Assembly: GCA_021826035.1 (NCBI GenBank)
Contig: JAKBBE010000036.1
Span: 1-24,859 of the forward strand
DNA length: 24,859 bases
Source: Pseudomonadota bacterium
Lineage (GTDB): Bacteria; Pseudomonadota; Gammaproteobacteria; Steroidobacterales; Steroidobacteraceae
Direction of reading: 5' to 3'
Positions 15,783 to 23,678 of this stretch are shown here, piece by piece. Positions within the stretch are counted from its first letter, which is position 1, and each line of letters starts with the position of its first letter. The notes under the pieces are model-generated. The model was not told where the DNA came from and made no database searches. It saw only the letters and a list, made by a program, of their open reading frames with translations. The position numbers and the translations under genes were made by a program.

Positions 15783-16931
15783 ATGCAAATCAGGGGCAAG
15801 TGCCGCGGGGCACGTGACGTGACGGGTCGCATCCGCCTGCCGCTGGTGCTCGTGAGCGTGTTCTGGGTGTACGTCACGGGCGTCGATCTGCTGCAGACCA
15901 CGAGCACTCAGGCCGCGCTCTCGGCGATGCGCGTCAAAACCGTCTTCGCCCCCTGGGGCGCGCAGCTGATCGGGCATCTGCTGCTCTACCCGGTCCTGCT
16001 CGGCTGCCTGTGGGGCTCGCAGCGCCTCGGCTGGCGGCCGTCCGCGCGCAGAATCCCGGTGCAGTTCGCGCTCGGTCTGGGTTTCTCGGCACTGGCCGCG
16101 CCGAGCCTGCTGCTCGGGGAGTTCTGTGCCGGTGATGTCGCCGCCGCTCCGCACGTGGCCGTCGCCTCGCTCTGGCGCGCCGCAGAACTGGAGGCGAGCC
16201 TGTGGCTCTCGAGCGTCACACGCTTCCTGCTCGCCTATGCATTTGCGCTCGCACTCCTCTGGGCCTGCCACCTCGGCCGTGCGCTGCGTGAGGGCGAGAC
16301 GCAGGCGGCATCGCTGCGCCGGGCACTCTCGGCGGCGCGTCTGGCGACGCTGCGCACCCAACTCTCGCCGCACTCGCTGTTGAATCTGCTGCACACCCTG
16401 CAGGGCCAGATCGGCTGGGATCCGCCGGCCGCCCGCGAACTGGTGGCGAGGTTGGGTGAGGTCCTGCGCGAGCTGCTGAGCGCGAGTGAGCGGGAGTTCT
16501 GGCCGCTTGAGGCGGAGATTCGCTTCGCGCAGCAGTACCTGGCATTGCAGCAGCACCGGTTCGCCGAGCGGCTGCGGCTGAACGTGCCGGCCGCAGCGGG
16601 GCTGCCGGGCGTGTGGGTGCCGAGTCTGATTCTCCAGCCGCTCGTCGAGAACGCGGTCGTGCACGGTCTGCGCGGTCACCACGGGGCGGTGTCGATCCGG
16701 GTCGAGGTCGCCGCTGCCGGGGATGAGCTCACGTTGCGGGTGGTCAACACCGTAGCGCAGCGCGACGCTGGTCTTAGCGAGGGGATCGGCCTGAAGAATG
16801 TGCGCCATCGGCTCGCGCTGCATTTTGGGGAGCGAGCAACGATGCGCGCCGCGGCGCAGCGGCAGGGCGAGTGGACGGCCGAGATCCATCTGCCGCTCCT
16901 CGGGGTCGATTGCGGCGCACCGAGCCTGTAG
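15783..16931 (+). CDS. LytS/AlgZ-type membrane sensor histidine kinase
   Basis: The 382-residue protein starts at ATG 15783 with GGAGGG close upstream; the longer open frame has no ribosome binding site. Hydrophobic segments lie near residues 18-35, 58-77, 93-112 and 146-163, giving a membrane sensor with short loops. The His_kinase (LytS-type) phospho-acceptor motif is LRTQLSPHSLLNLLH with His197; the family norm is PHFLFN. The N-box is LVENAVVHG and the G-box GIGLKNVRHRL. It should phosphorylate the response regulator encoded 12 bp downstream. The signal is unknown. It is divergent from the N-methyltransferase operon. Confidence 0.88.
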   Translation: MQIRGKCRGARDVTGRIRLPLVLVSVFWVYVTGVDLLQTTSTQAALSAMRVKTVFAPWGAQLIGHLLLYPVLLGCLWGSQRLGWRPSARRIPVQFALGLGFSALAAPSLLLGEFCAGDVAAAPHVAVASLWRAAELEASLWLSSVTRFLLAYAFALALLWACHLGRALREGETQAASLRRALSAARLATLRTQLSPHSLLNLLHTLQGQIGWDPPAARELVARLGEVLRELLSASEREFWPLEAEIRFAQQYLALQQHRFAERLRLNVPAAAGLPGVWVPSLILQPLVENAVVHGLRGHHGAVSIRVEVAAAGDELTLRVVNTVAQRDAGLSEGIGLKNVRHRLALHFGERATMRAAAQRQGEWTAEIHLPLLGVDCGAPSL

Positions 16932-16943
16932 GGAGGGCGATCG

Positions 16944-17726
16944 ATGCTGACGGCAATGATCGTGGATGACGAGGCGTGCGGCCGCCGGCTGCTGCGCGAG
17001 TACTGTGCGGCCGAGCCGGATCTGCAGATACTCGGGGAGTACGCCGACGGGTGCGCCGCGCTGCAGGCCGTGCAGATCGCCCGCCCGGATGCGCTCTTCC
17101 TCGACATCGAGATGGATGCTCTCGACGGCGTGACGTTGGCGCGTGCCCTCGAGAAGCCCCGGCCGCCGGTGGTGGTTTTCGTCACGGGGCATGTGCGCTA
17201 CGCCGCGGAAGCGTTCGAACTCAGCGCGGTGGACTATCTGCTGAAGCCCTTCGACGCGGCGCGCTTTCACGACTCCCTCGAGCGGGTCCGGTGGCGTCTG
17301 CGGGCCGAGCGCAGTGCGGCGCGTCAGGAGGCGCTGGAAGCGGCGCTCGAGCACCTGGAGCGGGCCCGTGCGGCACGTGTTGCCCGGCGGCCGCGCCTGG
17401 TCGTGGGAACGGGAAGTGACCGGCAAGTGCTCGACGCCGATGAGATCGAGGCCGCCTGTGCCGAGCGCAACTACGTCAGACTGAACGTGGGGTCGGAAGC
17501 GCACCTTTTGCGAGCGACGCTGCGCGCGGCCCAGCAAGCGTTGGGCAGCCAACCGTTGCTGCGGGTCAGCCGCTCCTGTCTGGTCAATTTCAACCACGTG
17601 CGCCGGATCAGTCGCACGCGCCGCGGCGATTACATCCTGGTGCTCAGAGGAGGAGCGACGGTGACGAGCGCGGAGGGATACCGGGAGGCGGTGCGGTTGC
17701 ACCTCGAGCGGTATACGGTCGGCTGA
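16944..17726 (+). CDS. LytTR-family response regulator
   Basis: The 260-residue protein starts at ATG 16944 with GGGAGGG six bases upstream. The receiver domain (1-120) has Asp8/Asp9, the phospho-acceptor Asp54 in LFLDIEM, Thr81 in FVTGH and Lys101 in LLKPF. A coiled linker follows, then a LytTR DNA-binding domain (about 155-258) with IEAACAERNYVRLNV and LLRVSRSCLVNFNHVRRISR. It is the cognate regulator of the kinase just upstream, 12 bp apart. LytTR proteins bind paired direct repeats near promoters. The nearest divergent target is the N-methyltransferase / peptide operon. Confidence 0.92.
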   Translation: MLTAMIVDDEACGRRLLREYCAAEPDLQILGEYADGCAALQAVQIARPDALFLDIEMDALDGVTLARALEKPRPPVVVFVTGHVRYAAEAFELSAVDYLLKPFDAARFHDSLERVRWRLRAERSAARQEALEAALEHLERARAARVARRPRLVVGTGSDRQVLDADEIEAACAERNYVRLNVGSEAHLLRATLRAAQQALGSQPLLRVSRSCLVNFNHVRRISRTRRGDYILVLRGGATVTSAEGYREAVRLHLERYTVG

Positions 17727-17747
17727 CCGGCCGCATGTGTCCTCGCT

Positions 17748-18269
17748 TCAGCCGAGCGCGGCGGGATTGGCGCGCCAGACCGCCCAGGTGAGCGCGCAGG
17801 CAAACAGCACCCAGGCGAGGTAGGGCAGCAGCAGCGCGCCGGCGGTGCGGCTGACGCGCCAGAACGCGCCCACCGTGATGGCGAGCAACACGACCAGCAG
17901 GACGATCCAGACGAAGGACGCCGCGCCGAGGTGCAGCCGGAAGAACAGCCATGACCAGGCCGCGTTGACGGCGAGCTGAGCGAAGAAGAGCCGCACCGGG
18001 CGGGATTTCGCGGGCCGGACCCGCCAGACCCGCCACAGCGCGATCCCCATCATCCCGTACAGTACGGTCCAGACCGGGCCGAACCACCCTCCCGGCGGCG
18101 CCCAGACCGGGCGCACCAGATGCGCGTAGAAGGATGGGGCACCGATCGAGGCGATGGCCCCGACGGCCGCGGCCCCGTAGGCGAGCACCAGTGACATCCC
18201 GAGCCGCTGCAGGGAGTGCCGGCGAGCGTCGCGGCCCGCGAGACCGGAGGAGGGAGGCATGATGCGCAT
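17748..18269 (-). CDS. tspO: TspO/MBR family tryptophan-rich sensory protein
   Basis: The protein has five hydrophobic helices in about 170 residues and the family signatures. These are PSFYAHLVRPVWAPPGGWFG followed by PVWTVLYGMMGIALW, then LFFAQLAVNAAWSWLFF, and PYLAWVLFACALTWAVWRAN near the end. TspO proteins bind porphyrins and haem-related molecules in the membrane and affect stress or pigment regulation. The start is uncertain: ATG 18269 is used, with ATG 18260 and GTG 18317 possible, and none has a good ribosome binding site. It begins about 25 bp after the small gene upstream and looks like the last gene of the dab operon. It is convergent with the LytTR regulator, 21 bp away. Confidence 0.9.
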   Translation of the reverse strand: MRIMPPSSGLAGRDARRHSLQRLGMSLVLAYGAAAVGAIASIGAPSFYAHLVRPVWAPPGGWFGPVWTVLYGMMGIALWRVWRVRPAKSRPVRLFFAQLAVNAAWSWLFFRLHLGAASFVWIVLLVVLLAITVGAFWRVSRTAGALLLPYLAWVLFACALTWAVWRANPAALG

Positions 18270-18294
18270 AGGATGCGCAGTGCGCGCGACGCGG

Positions 18295-18561
18295 TCAAGC
18301 AAGGTCACCGGGCGCACCGGGCGTGGTGCCGAGCCCGCGGCCGGCCCGCCCGGGGTAGGCCTCGCGGGTGATGTGCGCCTGCGTCCAGGGTCGCAGCAGG
18401 TGCCCGAGCAGTTCCAGATCGTTGGCGAGGGCGAGCGGCTCGCGCTCGAACGCCGAGCGCAGCGTGTCTTTCAGCCACGCGCTGAGGGCTGGGTGCCCGA
18501 GCGCGTGTTGAATGCGCCGTTCGGCGCTGATCAGATCGATCTCGGCAGTGCAGGGGGGCAT
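18295..18561 (-). CDS. Small hypothetical protein encoded in the dab-cysD operon (88 aa)
   Basis: The start is ATG 18561 with GAGGAG eight bases upstream, and the gene begins 22 bp after the cysD-like stop. The predicted protein is soluble and mainly helical over residues 6-60 (AEIDLISAERRIQHALGH, then a Trp-containing LKDTLRSAFEREPLALANDL). A Gly/Pro-rich tail follows. I recognise no family. The good ribosome binding site, tight spacing and high GC3 make it a real gene. It may be an accessory subunit or chaperone for one of the neighbouring products. Confidence 0.75.
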   Translation of the reverse strand: MPPCTAEIDLISAERRIQHALGHPALSAWLKDTLRSAFEREPLALANDLELLGHLLRPWTQAHITREAYPGRAGRGLGTTPGAPGDLA

Positions 18562-18583
18562 AGTTTCATCTCCTCACGAGACC

Positions 18584-19534
18584 TCAGAAATAGCCTTCGC
18601 GTTTGTGCTGTTCGAGCGAGCCACCGGCGTCGTGATCGGCGAGCCGGCCGCTGCGTTCCGAGTGGCGCGAGCGTAGGGTTTCGGCGACGACCGCTGCGAG
18701 TGTCTCGGCCTCGGAGGCCTCCGCCGCGGTGACCGGCCAACATCCCAGCGTCCGAAAGCGAACCTTGCGGACTTCGGGGATCTCGCCGGGCCGCAGCGGC
18801 ATGCGCTGGGGTTCGTCGATGACCAAGAGCTGTCCGTCGCGCCTCAGCACGGCACGGGGACGCGCCAGATACAGCGGCGCGAGTTCGATGCCGCGCGCCA
18901 GGGCATAGGTGAGCACGTCGAGTTCGGTCCAGTTCGACAGCGGGAAGACCCGCGCGCTCTCGTGCGGGCCGAGACGGAAATTGAACAGATTCCACAGCTC
19001 CGGCCGTTGCCGGCGCGGCTCCCAGGTGTGGTGCGGGCCGCGCAACGAGACGACGCGCTCCTTGGCGCGCGAGCGTTCCTCGTCGCGCCGGGCGCCGCCG
19101 AGGATGATGTCGTACCGACCGGCATCGAGCGCGCTCTTCAGCGCCTCGGTGCGCATCACCGTCGTGTAGTGATCGCCGTGCTCGAACGGGTTGATGCCCG
19201 CGGCGCGGCCGGCCTCGTTGTGATGAACGCGTAAGTCAAAGCCATACCGCTGCGCGAAGCGGTCACGGAACTGCAGCAGTTCGCGGAACTCCCAGGTCGA
19301 ATCGATGTGCAGCAACGGTACCGGGGGGCGCGATGGAAAAAATGCGCGGCAGGCCAGATCGGCGAGCACGGTGGAGTCCTTACCGGCGGAGAACAGGAGC
19401 ACGGGGTTGCGCGCCTCGGCAATCGCTTCACGCAGGATGTGGATCGCCTCGGATTCCAGGGCCGCGAGCGCAGCGCACAGCCCCTGCGGGGCTGGCGTGC
19501 CCGGGCGCGGCGCCGATCCCGAGCCGCCGGTCAT
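18584..19534 (-). CDS. cysD: Sulfate adenylyltransferase subunit 2-like protein (CysD family)
   Basis: The 316-residue protein aligns along its whole length with CysD. The N-type PP-motif is LFSAGKDST (48-55). LLHIDSTWEFRELLQFRDR and GINPFEHGDH follow, then GGARRDEERSRAKERVVSLR, RVFPLSNWTELDVL and VRFRTLGCWPVT. The C-terminal SLEQHKREGYF ends as the family does. CysD transfers AMP from ATP to sulfate and normally needs the GTPase CysN, which is not encoded here. Its ATG overlaps the dabA stop by 4 bp (ATGA), so it is co-translated with the carbon pump. It could be the housekeeping enzyme with CysN elsewhere, or a paralogue repurposed for the Dab system. Confidence 0.88.
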   Translation of the reverse strand: MTGGSGSAPRPGTPAPQGLCAALAALESEAIHILREAIAEARNPVLLFSAGKDSTVLADLACRAFFPSRPPVPLLHIDSTWEFRELLQFRDRFAQRYGFDLRVHHNEAGRAAGINPFEHGDHYTTVMRTEALKSALDAGRYDIILGGARRDEERSRAKERVVSLRGPHHTWEPRRQRPELWNLFNFRLGPHESARVFPLSNWTELDVLTYALARGIELAPLYLARPRAVLRRDGQLLVIDEPQRMPLRPGEIPEVRKVRFRTLGCWPVTAAEASEAETLAAVVAETLRSRHSERSGRLADHDAGGSLEQHKREGYF

Positions 19535-22029
19535 GCGGGCACCTCTGACGGCTCGCGGACGGCTGCGGGCGTCGCGCCGTGCCGTCCGCCGCGCGGATCA
19601 AACAGACGTTCGGGGCGCTGCCCACGCAGGCCGTAGAGGTACAGCCATTCGTTTTCGACCAGCTGCAGAACGTCGGACTGGCGTCGGACGATCCGTTCGA
19701 TGCGCTCGTGCGGGGCATCGATGAGCACCGTCAGGCGCAGCGGCGCATGCCGCCAGTCGGTGCCATCGTGCACGGACTGACGAGCCAGGCCGATGCGCAG
19801 GTCCCCACTGTGTCCTTCCAGGACCCCGATTCGCCCGCCGAGCACGTTGTGCAGCAGCTTGTCGCCGCTGCCGAAGCGCTGCGGATCGACGGTCGAGCCG
19901 TAGTACTGCAGGTTGATCCAGTGCGCCACGACCAGCGGGCCGGCGAGCAGTTGCTCGAGCAGCGCACCGTCAGGGTCCTCCTCGGCGCGATACTCATGCA
20001 GGAAGGTCCGTCCCTGAAGATCGATGCCACGGGTCCTCTCGCGCGGTGCGAGGATGAAGGCCGCATTGCCCGCGAGCCCCCACTCGGGGCGCACTTCGGA
20101 CCAGTCGCGCGTGCGCCGCTGCAGCCGGCGCAACAGGGCCGCCTCGCGTGCGGCGAGATGCCCGAGCCCGAGGTCTGCGGCGCGCTCGCGGCGGACCTGC
20201 GCGCCGGCACGCTGCAGCGTCTGCCGCAGGCGCTCGAGATCGGCCGCATGGCCGGCCGGGAGATCCGGCGGCACGAACAGTTCGACGGTGTCGGTCACGG
20301 TGTCGTGCAGCCCGGAGATCACTACGGTCTGCTCCGGGAGCGAGTGGCCCTGTTCGGTGAGCACGCCGCGCACCGCAGGATCGTTCAGCAGGTCCGCGAG
20401 CGTGCGTGCGTTGACTTCGCCGCTGTGGCCGCCGCAGGCGCCACAGGCGAGCGCGGCAGCCTGTGGGTTGTTGGCGGTGCGTGCGCCGTGCCCGATCAGT
20501 ACGAGCAGTCGGGCCCAGGGCCGCTCGGTCCCCAGGGCGCGCAGGATCCGCGCCGCAAGCTGCGCGTGTTCGGCGAGTGCTTCAGGGCCGCGGTCGATCA
20601 GCCGCGGACGGAGCGAGTCGCACTCGGTGCGCTTCAGTCCGAGGTGCGTCGGGGTGTCCGGCGCGAGCCCGAAGGTGCGGGCGAGCAATTTCGGCAGATA
20701 GGTGAGGCCGAGGATCTCCACGGTGCTGAATGCGCCCGTCGGCAGACGCGAGAACGATTGCAGGCTCGCCCGACGCTGCAGCGTCCGTTGGCGCCGGTTG
20801 GCGAGCCGTTCATCCTCGGCAGCGGTTCCGCTCGTATCGCGGACCGTGAGCGTCGGGGCGAGCAGCGCGGGCAGCTGAGGCCGCTCGAGCGAGGTCCCGA
20901 GCGGGGTGTAGCGCAGCGGCAGACCGAAGAAACCTGCAAATCCATACGTGCGTACGCCGCCGTCGGTCTGTTCGACGGCGCGCCGCATGCGCTCTGAGCG
21001 CACATCGATGCAGAAGACGAGCTGTGCGTGCGGCGCAGCGGGTTGCACAGCGGGCTGCGCGGCGGGGCGTGCGGCGTGGGGCGCGGCGAGCGCGCGAAAG
21101 AGACGCTCCTGGTAGGCGATCTCGTGCGCGCGCTGCCAGAGCAGGTCGATGGCCAGCGATGCGGGAGGGGTGGCGGCGAGCGCGGCGTTCCACTGCTCGA
21201 GCCAATTCCACCACACGGAGCGCTCATCGTGTCGCCCGTCCTGCAGGAGCGCCTCCCAGTTGAGACGGATCACGAGCAACTGCGCCAAGTGCTCATCCTC
21301 GGCGCCGGCGAGCGCCGCCTCCCAGCGCAGGTACGCGCACCACGCCGCCCATCCGTCGATGCGTCGGGCAATCACTTCGAACAGCTCGGTCAGGTGTGCA
21401 TCGCGCACGGACAGCCGATCGAGCGCCCAGTGGAGCGCCGCGTCGGTCTGCTCGGGCAGCTGTGCCGCGTGCCGGTGCAGCGGCCGGAAACGCCGATCCG
21501 CGAGCAGCGCCGCGCGCCAGCCGGCGAACAGCCCGGGCTCGCGCTGCGGCGTCGCGTCCGCCTGCAGCCGATCGAAGTACGCCGCACAGTACTCGCTGAT
21601 CTGCTGCGTGATGCGAAGGCGCCAGGGGATCGCGCCGCGTCGGAGTGGGTCGGCGTCGAGCCGGTCGCTGAGCAGCGGCAGTCCGGCCGCGGCCGGGACC
21701 GGTTGCTCGAGTGCCCGCACGGCGGCGGCGAGACTCGCGACCACGGGCTGTTCGCGCAGCGCCTGCTCGAGGTGCGGCCGCTCGATCTGTCCTCGCTGCC
21801 AGGCGCGCAGGTACTGCGCGCGCGCCGCCGTCAGGGGCGCGCCGCAGAGGCGCTGCAGCCGCTCGGCCGCCGTGCCGAAGGGCAGCGCCCGATAGCCCCA
21901 GTAGGGGCTGACCGCGACCTGTCGATCGATCGGCCAGGCGGGCGCGATGGTGCGCGCGGCCGCCTCGAGGGCCGCGCGGTGCAGACTCGGGCTGCGGTGC
22001 CGCACCGGTGGTGTCGCCGCGCGGCTCAC
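19531..22029 (-). CDS. dabA: DabA inorganic carbon transporter subunit (UPF0753 / DUF2309)
   Basis: The 832-residue protein starts at GTG 22029, overlapping the dabB stop by 4 bp (GTGA); the frame is open further upstream but that is antisense to the dabB coding frame. DabA is a cytoplasmic, zinc-binding protein distantly like beta-carbonic anhydrase. With DabB it hydrates CO2 vectorially to trap bicarbonate. The metal and catalytic residues are visible: Cys340 and Asp342 in LVFCIDVRSERMRRAVE, His514 in LIGHGARTANNPQ and Cys529 in ACGACGGHSGEVNAR. The spacing agrees with the published Halothiobacillus DabA site as I recall it. The length is typical of the family. It is translationally coupled to both neighbours. 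Confidence 0.95.
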   Translation of the reverse strand: MSRAATPPVRHRSPSLHRAALEAAARTIAPAWPIDRQVAVSPYWGYRALPFGTAAERLQRLCGAPLTAARAQYLRAWQRGQIERPHLEQALREQPVVASLAAAVRALEQPVPAAAGLPLLSDRLDADPLRRGAIPWRLRITQQISEYCAAYFDRLQADATPQREPGLFAGWRAALLADRRFRPLHRHAAQLPEQTDAALHWALDRLSVRDAHLTELFEVIARRIDGWAAWCAYLRWEAALAGAEDEHLAQLLVIRLNWEALLQDGRHDERSVWWNWLEQWNAALAATPPASLAIDLLWQRAHEIAYQERLFRALAAPHAARPAAQPAVQPAAPHAQLVFCIDVRSERMRRAVEQTDGGVRTYGFAGFFGLPLRYTPLGTSLERPQLPALLAPTLTVRDTSGTAAEDERLANRRQRTLQRRASLQSFSRLPTGAFSTVEILGLTYLPKLLARTFGLAPDTPTHLGLKRTECDSLRPRLIDRGPEALAEHAQLAARILRALGTERPWARLLVLIGHGARTANNPQAAALACGACGGHSGEVNARTLADLLNDPAVRGVLTEQGHSLPEQTVVISGLHDTVTDTVELFVPPDLPAGHAADLERLRQTLQRAGAQVRRERAADLGLGHLAAREAALLRRLQRRTRDWSEVRPEWGLAGNAAFILAPRERTRGIDLQGRTFLHEYRAEEDPDGALLEQLLAGPLVVAHWINLQYYGSTVDPQRFGSGDKLLHNVLGGRIGVLEGHSGDLRIGLARQSVHDGTDWRHAPLRLTVLIDAPHERIERIVRRQSDVLQLVENEWLYLYGLRGQRPERLFDPRGGRHGATPAAVREPSEVPA

Positions 22030-23579
22030 GCGGTTCCCCGTTCGCTCGCGGCCCGCCACGGACCGAGGTGTCTCTCCAGACCGCTCACCGCGCACCAGGG
22101 CCATCGCGATGTGACGAGCCGCGTGACCGGTTCGTCGAGGAAGTACCCGGCCGCGCTCCAGACGTACAGAGGTGAGCGCCGCGTCGCCGCGCCGGTGCGC
22201 CAGAGGTGCCCCTGGGCCGCATACAGCGCGAGCAGACAGAGTGCGTCGTACAGCGCCAGGAGCGGTGCCGGGTGTGCCGAGGGGACACCGAGGTCCCGAT
22301 GCATCGTGAGGTGCCAGAGCAGATACAGTTGCACGGCGAGCGCGGCCGCCAGGAGATTGCGGATCCGGGTGGCCCGATCCGGCACACCGTCCCACAGAAG
22401 CGTCGCAACGCCGAGCGTGCACACCCACAGTGCGATCCAGGGAACCGCAGGGGCGTGCCATACGGTCTGCCACAGGCGCGCCGAGGCTGCGACCAGGCCG
22501 GCGGTGACCGCCAGCCCGAGCAGCGGCGCGTACGGTGCGCGCGACGGGGGGGCTGCTCGCATGCGCACCTCAGCGCTCTCTCGGACCGCCTCGCCGGAGC
22601 AGAGGAACGCGTGCGCCTTGTAGAGCGCATGGCCGAGCAGATGCAGCAGGGCGAGACCGTAGAGCCCCAGGCCGCATTCGGCGGCCATCAGCCCCATCTG
22701 CGAGCAGGTCGACCAGGCGAGGCGCGTCTTGCGCGTGGGGCAGGTCATCAGGGTGAGTCCGGCGAGCGCCGCGGTCGTGCCGCCGACGATCACCAGGAGT
22801 CCCTGGGCCGCAAGCGACGCGCCGATCAGCGGGGCAAGGCGAATCAGCACGTAGCCGCCGAGGTTGACCACGCCCGCGTGCATCAGGGCCGAGACGCTGG
22901 TCGGCGCCTCCATGACCTGCACCAGCCAGCCGTGCAGGGGCAGCTGAGCGGATTTCAACAGCACGGCGGCGGCGAGCAGCACCGCGGCGCACTGCGCCTC
23001 GGCACCGGCGGCGCCATGGACCGCGATCAGCCGCGCCAGGGGCGTCAGTCCGAGGGTGTGCCAGCGCCGATAGAGGAGCACCGCAGCGCCGAGCAGGCAC
23101 CCATCGGCCAGGCGGCTGGCGAGGAATTTCTTGCGTGCGACGATGCGGGCCGCCGACCGCTCGCGGTAGTGCGTCAGGAGCGGGTGCAGCGCGGCACTGC
23201 TCGCGGCCCAGGCGAGCACCAGCACGGCAAAATTGCGCGCCGCCACCACGGCACTCACACCGGCGAGGGTCAGCAGCAGCGCACACACGAAGCGCCGCTC
23301 GCCGGCCTCCCCGGCGAGATTGCCGCGCGAGTAGCGCGCGATGATCCAGCCCAAAAACGTGATCAGGGTCATCACCGCAGCAGCCGGGCCGTCGTGCAGG
23401 CCGAATGCCACGCCCGGCACCACGCGGCCGACATCGCCGGCGAGCGCTGCTGCGAGCGCGCCGCCCGAGGCCGACGCGAGCGCCGCCCAGAGTGCGCGGC
23501 GGCGCAGCGCGGCGGCGGTGGCGCCGAGCAGATACAGCAGCGGGACGAGCCAGGCGGTCCAGTGCGGGTGATGCAGCAT
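22026..23579 (-). CDS. dabB: DabB membrane subunit of the inorganic carbon pump (NuoL/MrpA-like)
   Basis: The 517-residue, very hydrophobic protein starts at ATG 23579 with GGAG about six bases upstream; the longer frame reaches into the divergent regulator gene. It belongs to the proton-pumping membrane subunit family (NuoL/MrpA). Characteristic helices include VLLKSAQLPLHGWLVQVMEA, followed by PTSVSALMHAGVVNLGGYVLIRLAP and the TRLAWSTCSQMGLMAAECGLG segment. The Lys and His in these segments are the usual proton-channel residues. DabB couples cation flow to CO2 hydration by DabA. It is the first gene of the operon. Confidence 0.93.
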   Translation of the reverse strand: MLHHPHWTAWLVPLLYLLGATAAALRRRALWAALASASGGALAAALAGDVGRVVPGVAFGLHDGPAAAVMTLITFLGWIIARYSRGNLAGEAGERRFVCALLLTLAGVSAVVAARNFAVLVLAWAASSAALHPLLTHYRERSAARIVARKKFLASRLADGCLLGAAVLLYRRWHTLGLTPLARLIAVHGAAGAEAQCAAVLLAAAVLLKSAQLPLHGWLVQVMEAPTSVSALMHAGVVNLGGYVLIRLAPLIGASLAAQGLLVIVGGTTAALAGLTLMTCPTRKTRLAWSTCSQMGLMAAECGLGLYGLALLHLLGHALYKAHAFLCSGEAVRESAEVRMRAAPPSRAPYAPLLGLAVTAGLVAASARLWQTVWHAPAVPWIALWVCTLGVATLLWDGVPDRATRIRNLLAAALAVQLYLLWHLTMHRDLGVPSAHPAPLLALYDALCLLALYAAQGHLWRTGAATRRSPLYVWSAAGYFLDEPVTRLVTSRWPWCAVSGLERHLGPWRAASERGTA

Positions 23580-23649
23580 GCGTACTCCGGGGGGTGCGGA
23601 CGACGCGAGGGAGTATTCGCATGGGGAGCGGATCTGTAAAATAGAATAA

Positions 23650-23665
23650 ATAGAACGAATCGTTC
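23650..23665. promoter_or_regulatory. Candidate LysR operator in the dabB / regulator intergenic region
   Basis: GAACGA-A-TCGTTC (23653-23665) is a perfect 13-base palindrome with one central base. It lies midway in the 99-bp divergent region and is flanked by repeated ATAGAA motifs (23641-23646, 23650-23655) and AACAGAAC at 23671-23678. LysR regulators usually bind such dyads in the shared promoter of a divergent target operon. Confidence 0.55.
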
Positions 23666-23678
23666 GAGAAAACAGAAC

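Noticed and set aside
15432..17702. A 756-codon open frame on the minus strand opposite the kinase and regulator genes
   Set aside because: It is the antisense shadow of two well-supported genes in GC-rich DNA. Its composition is Arg/Gln/His/Ala-rich without motifs, and it has no ribosome binding site.
21028..22623. A 531-codon plus-strand frame opposite dabA and dabB
   Set aside because: It is antisense to two conserved genes. The product is low-complexity and Arg/Ala/Gly-rich with no recognisable domain.
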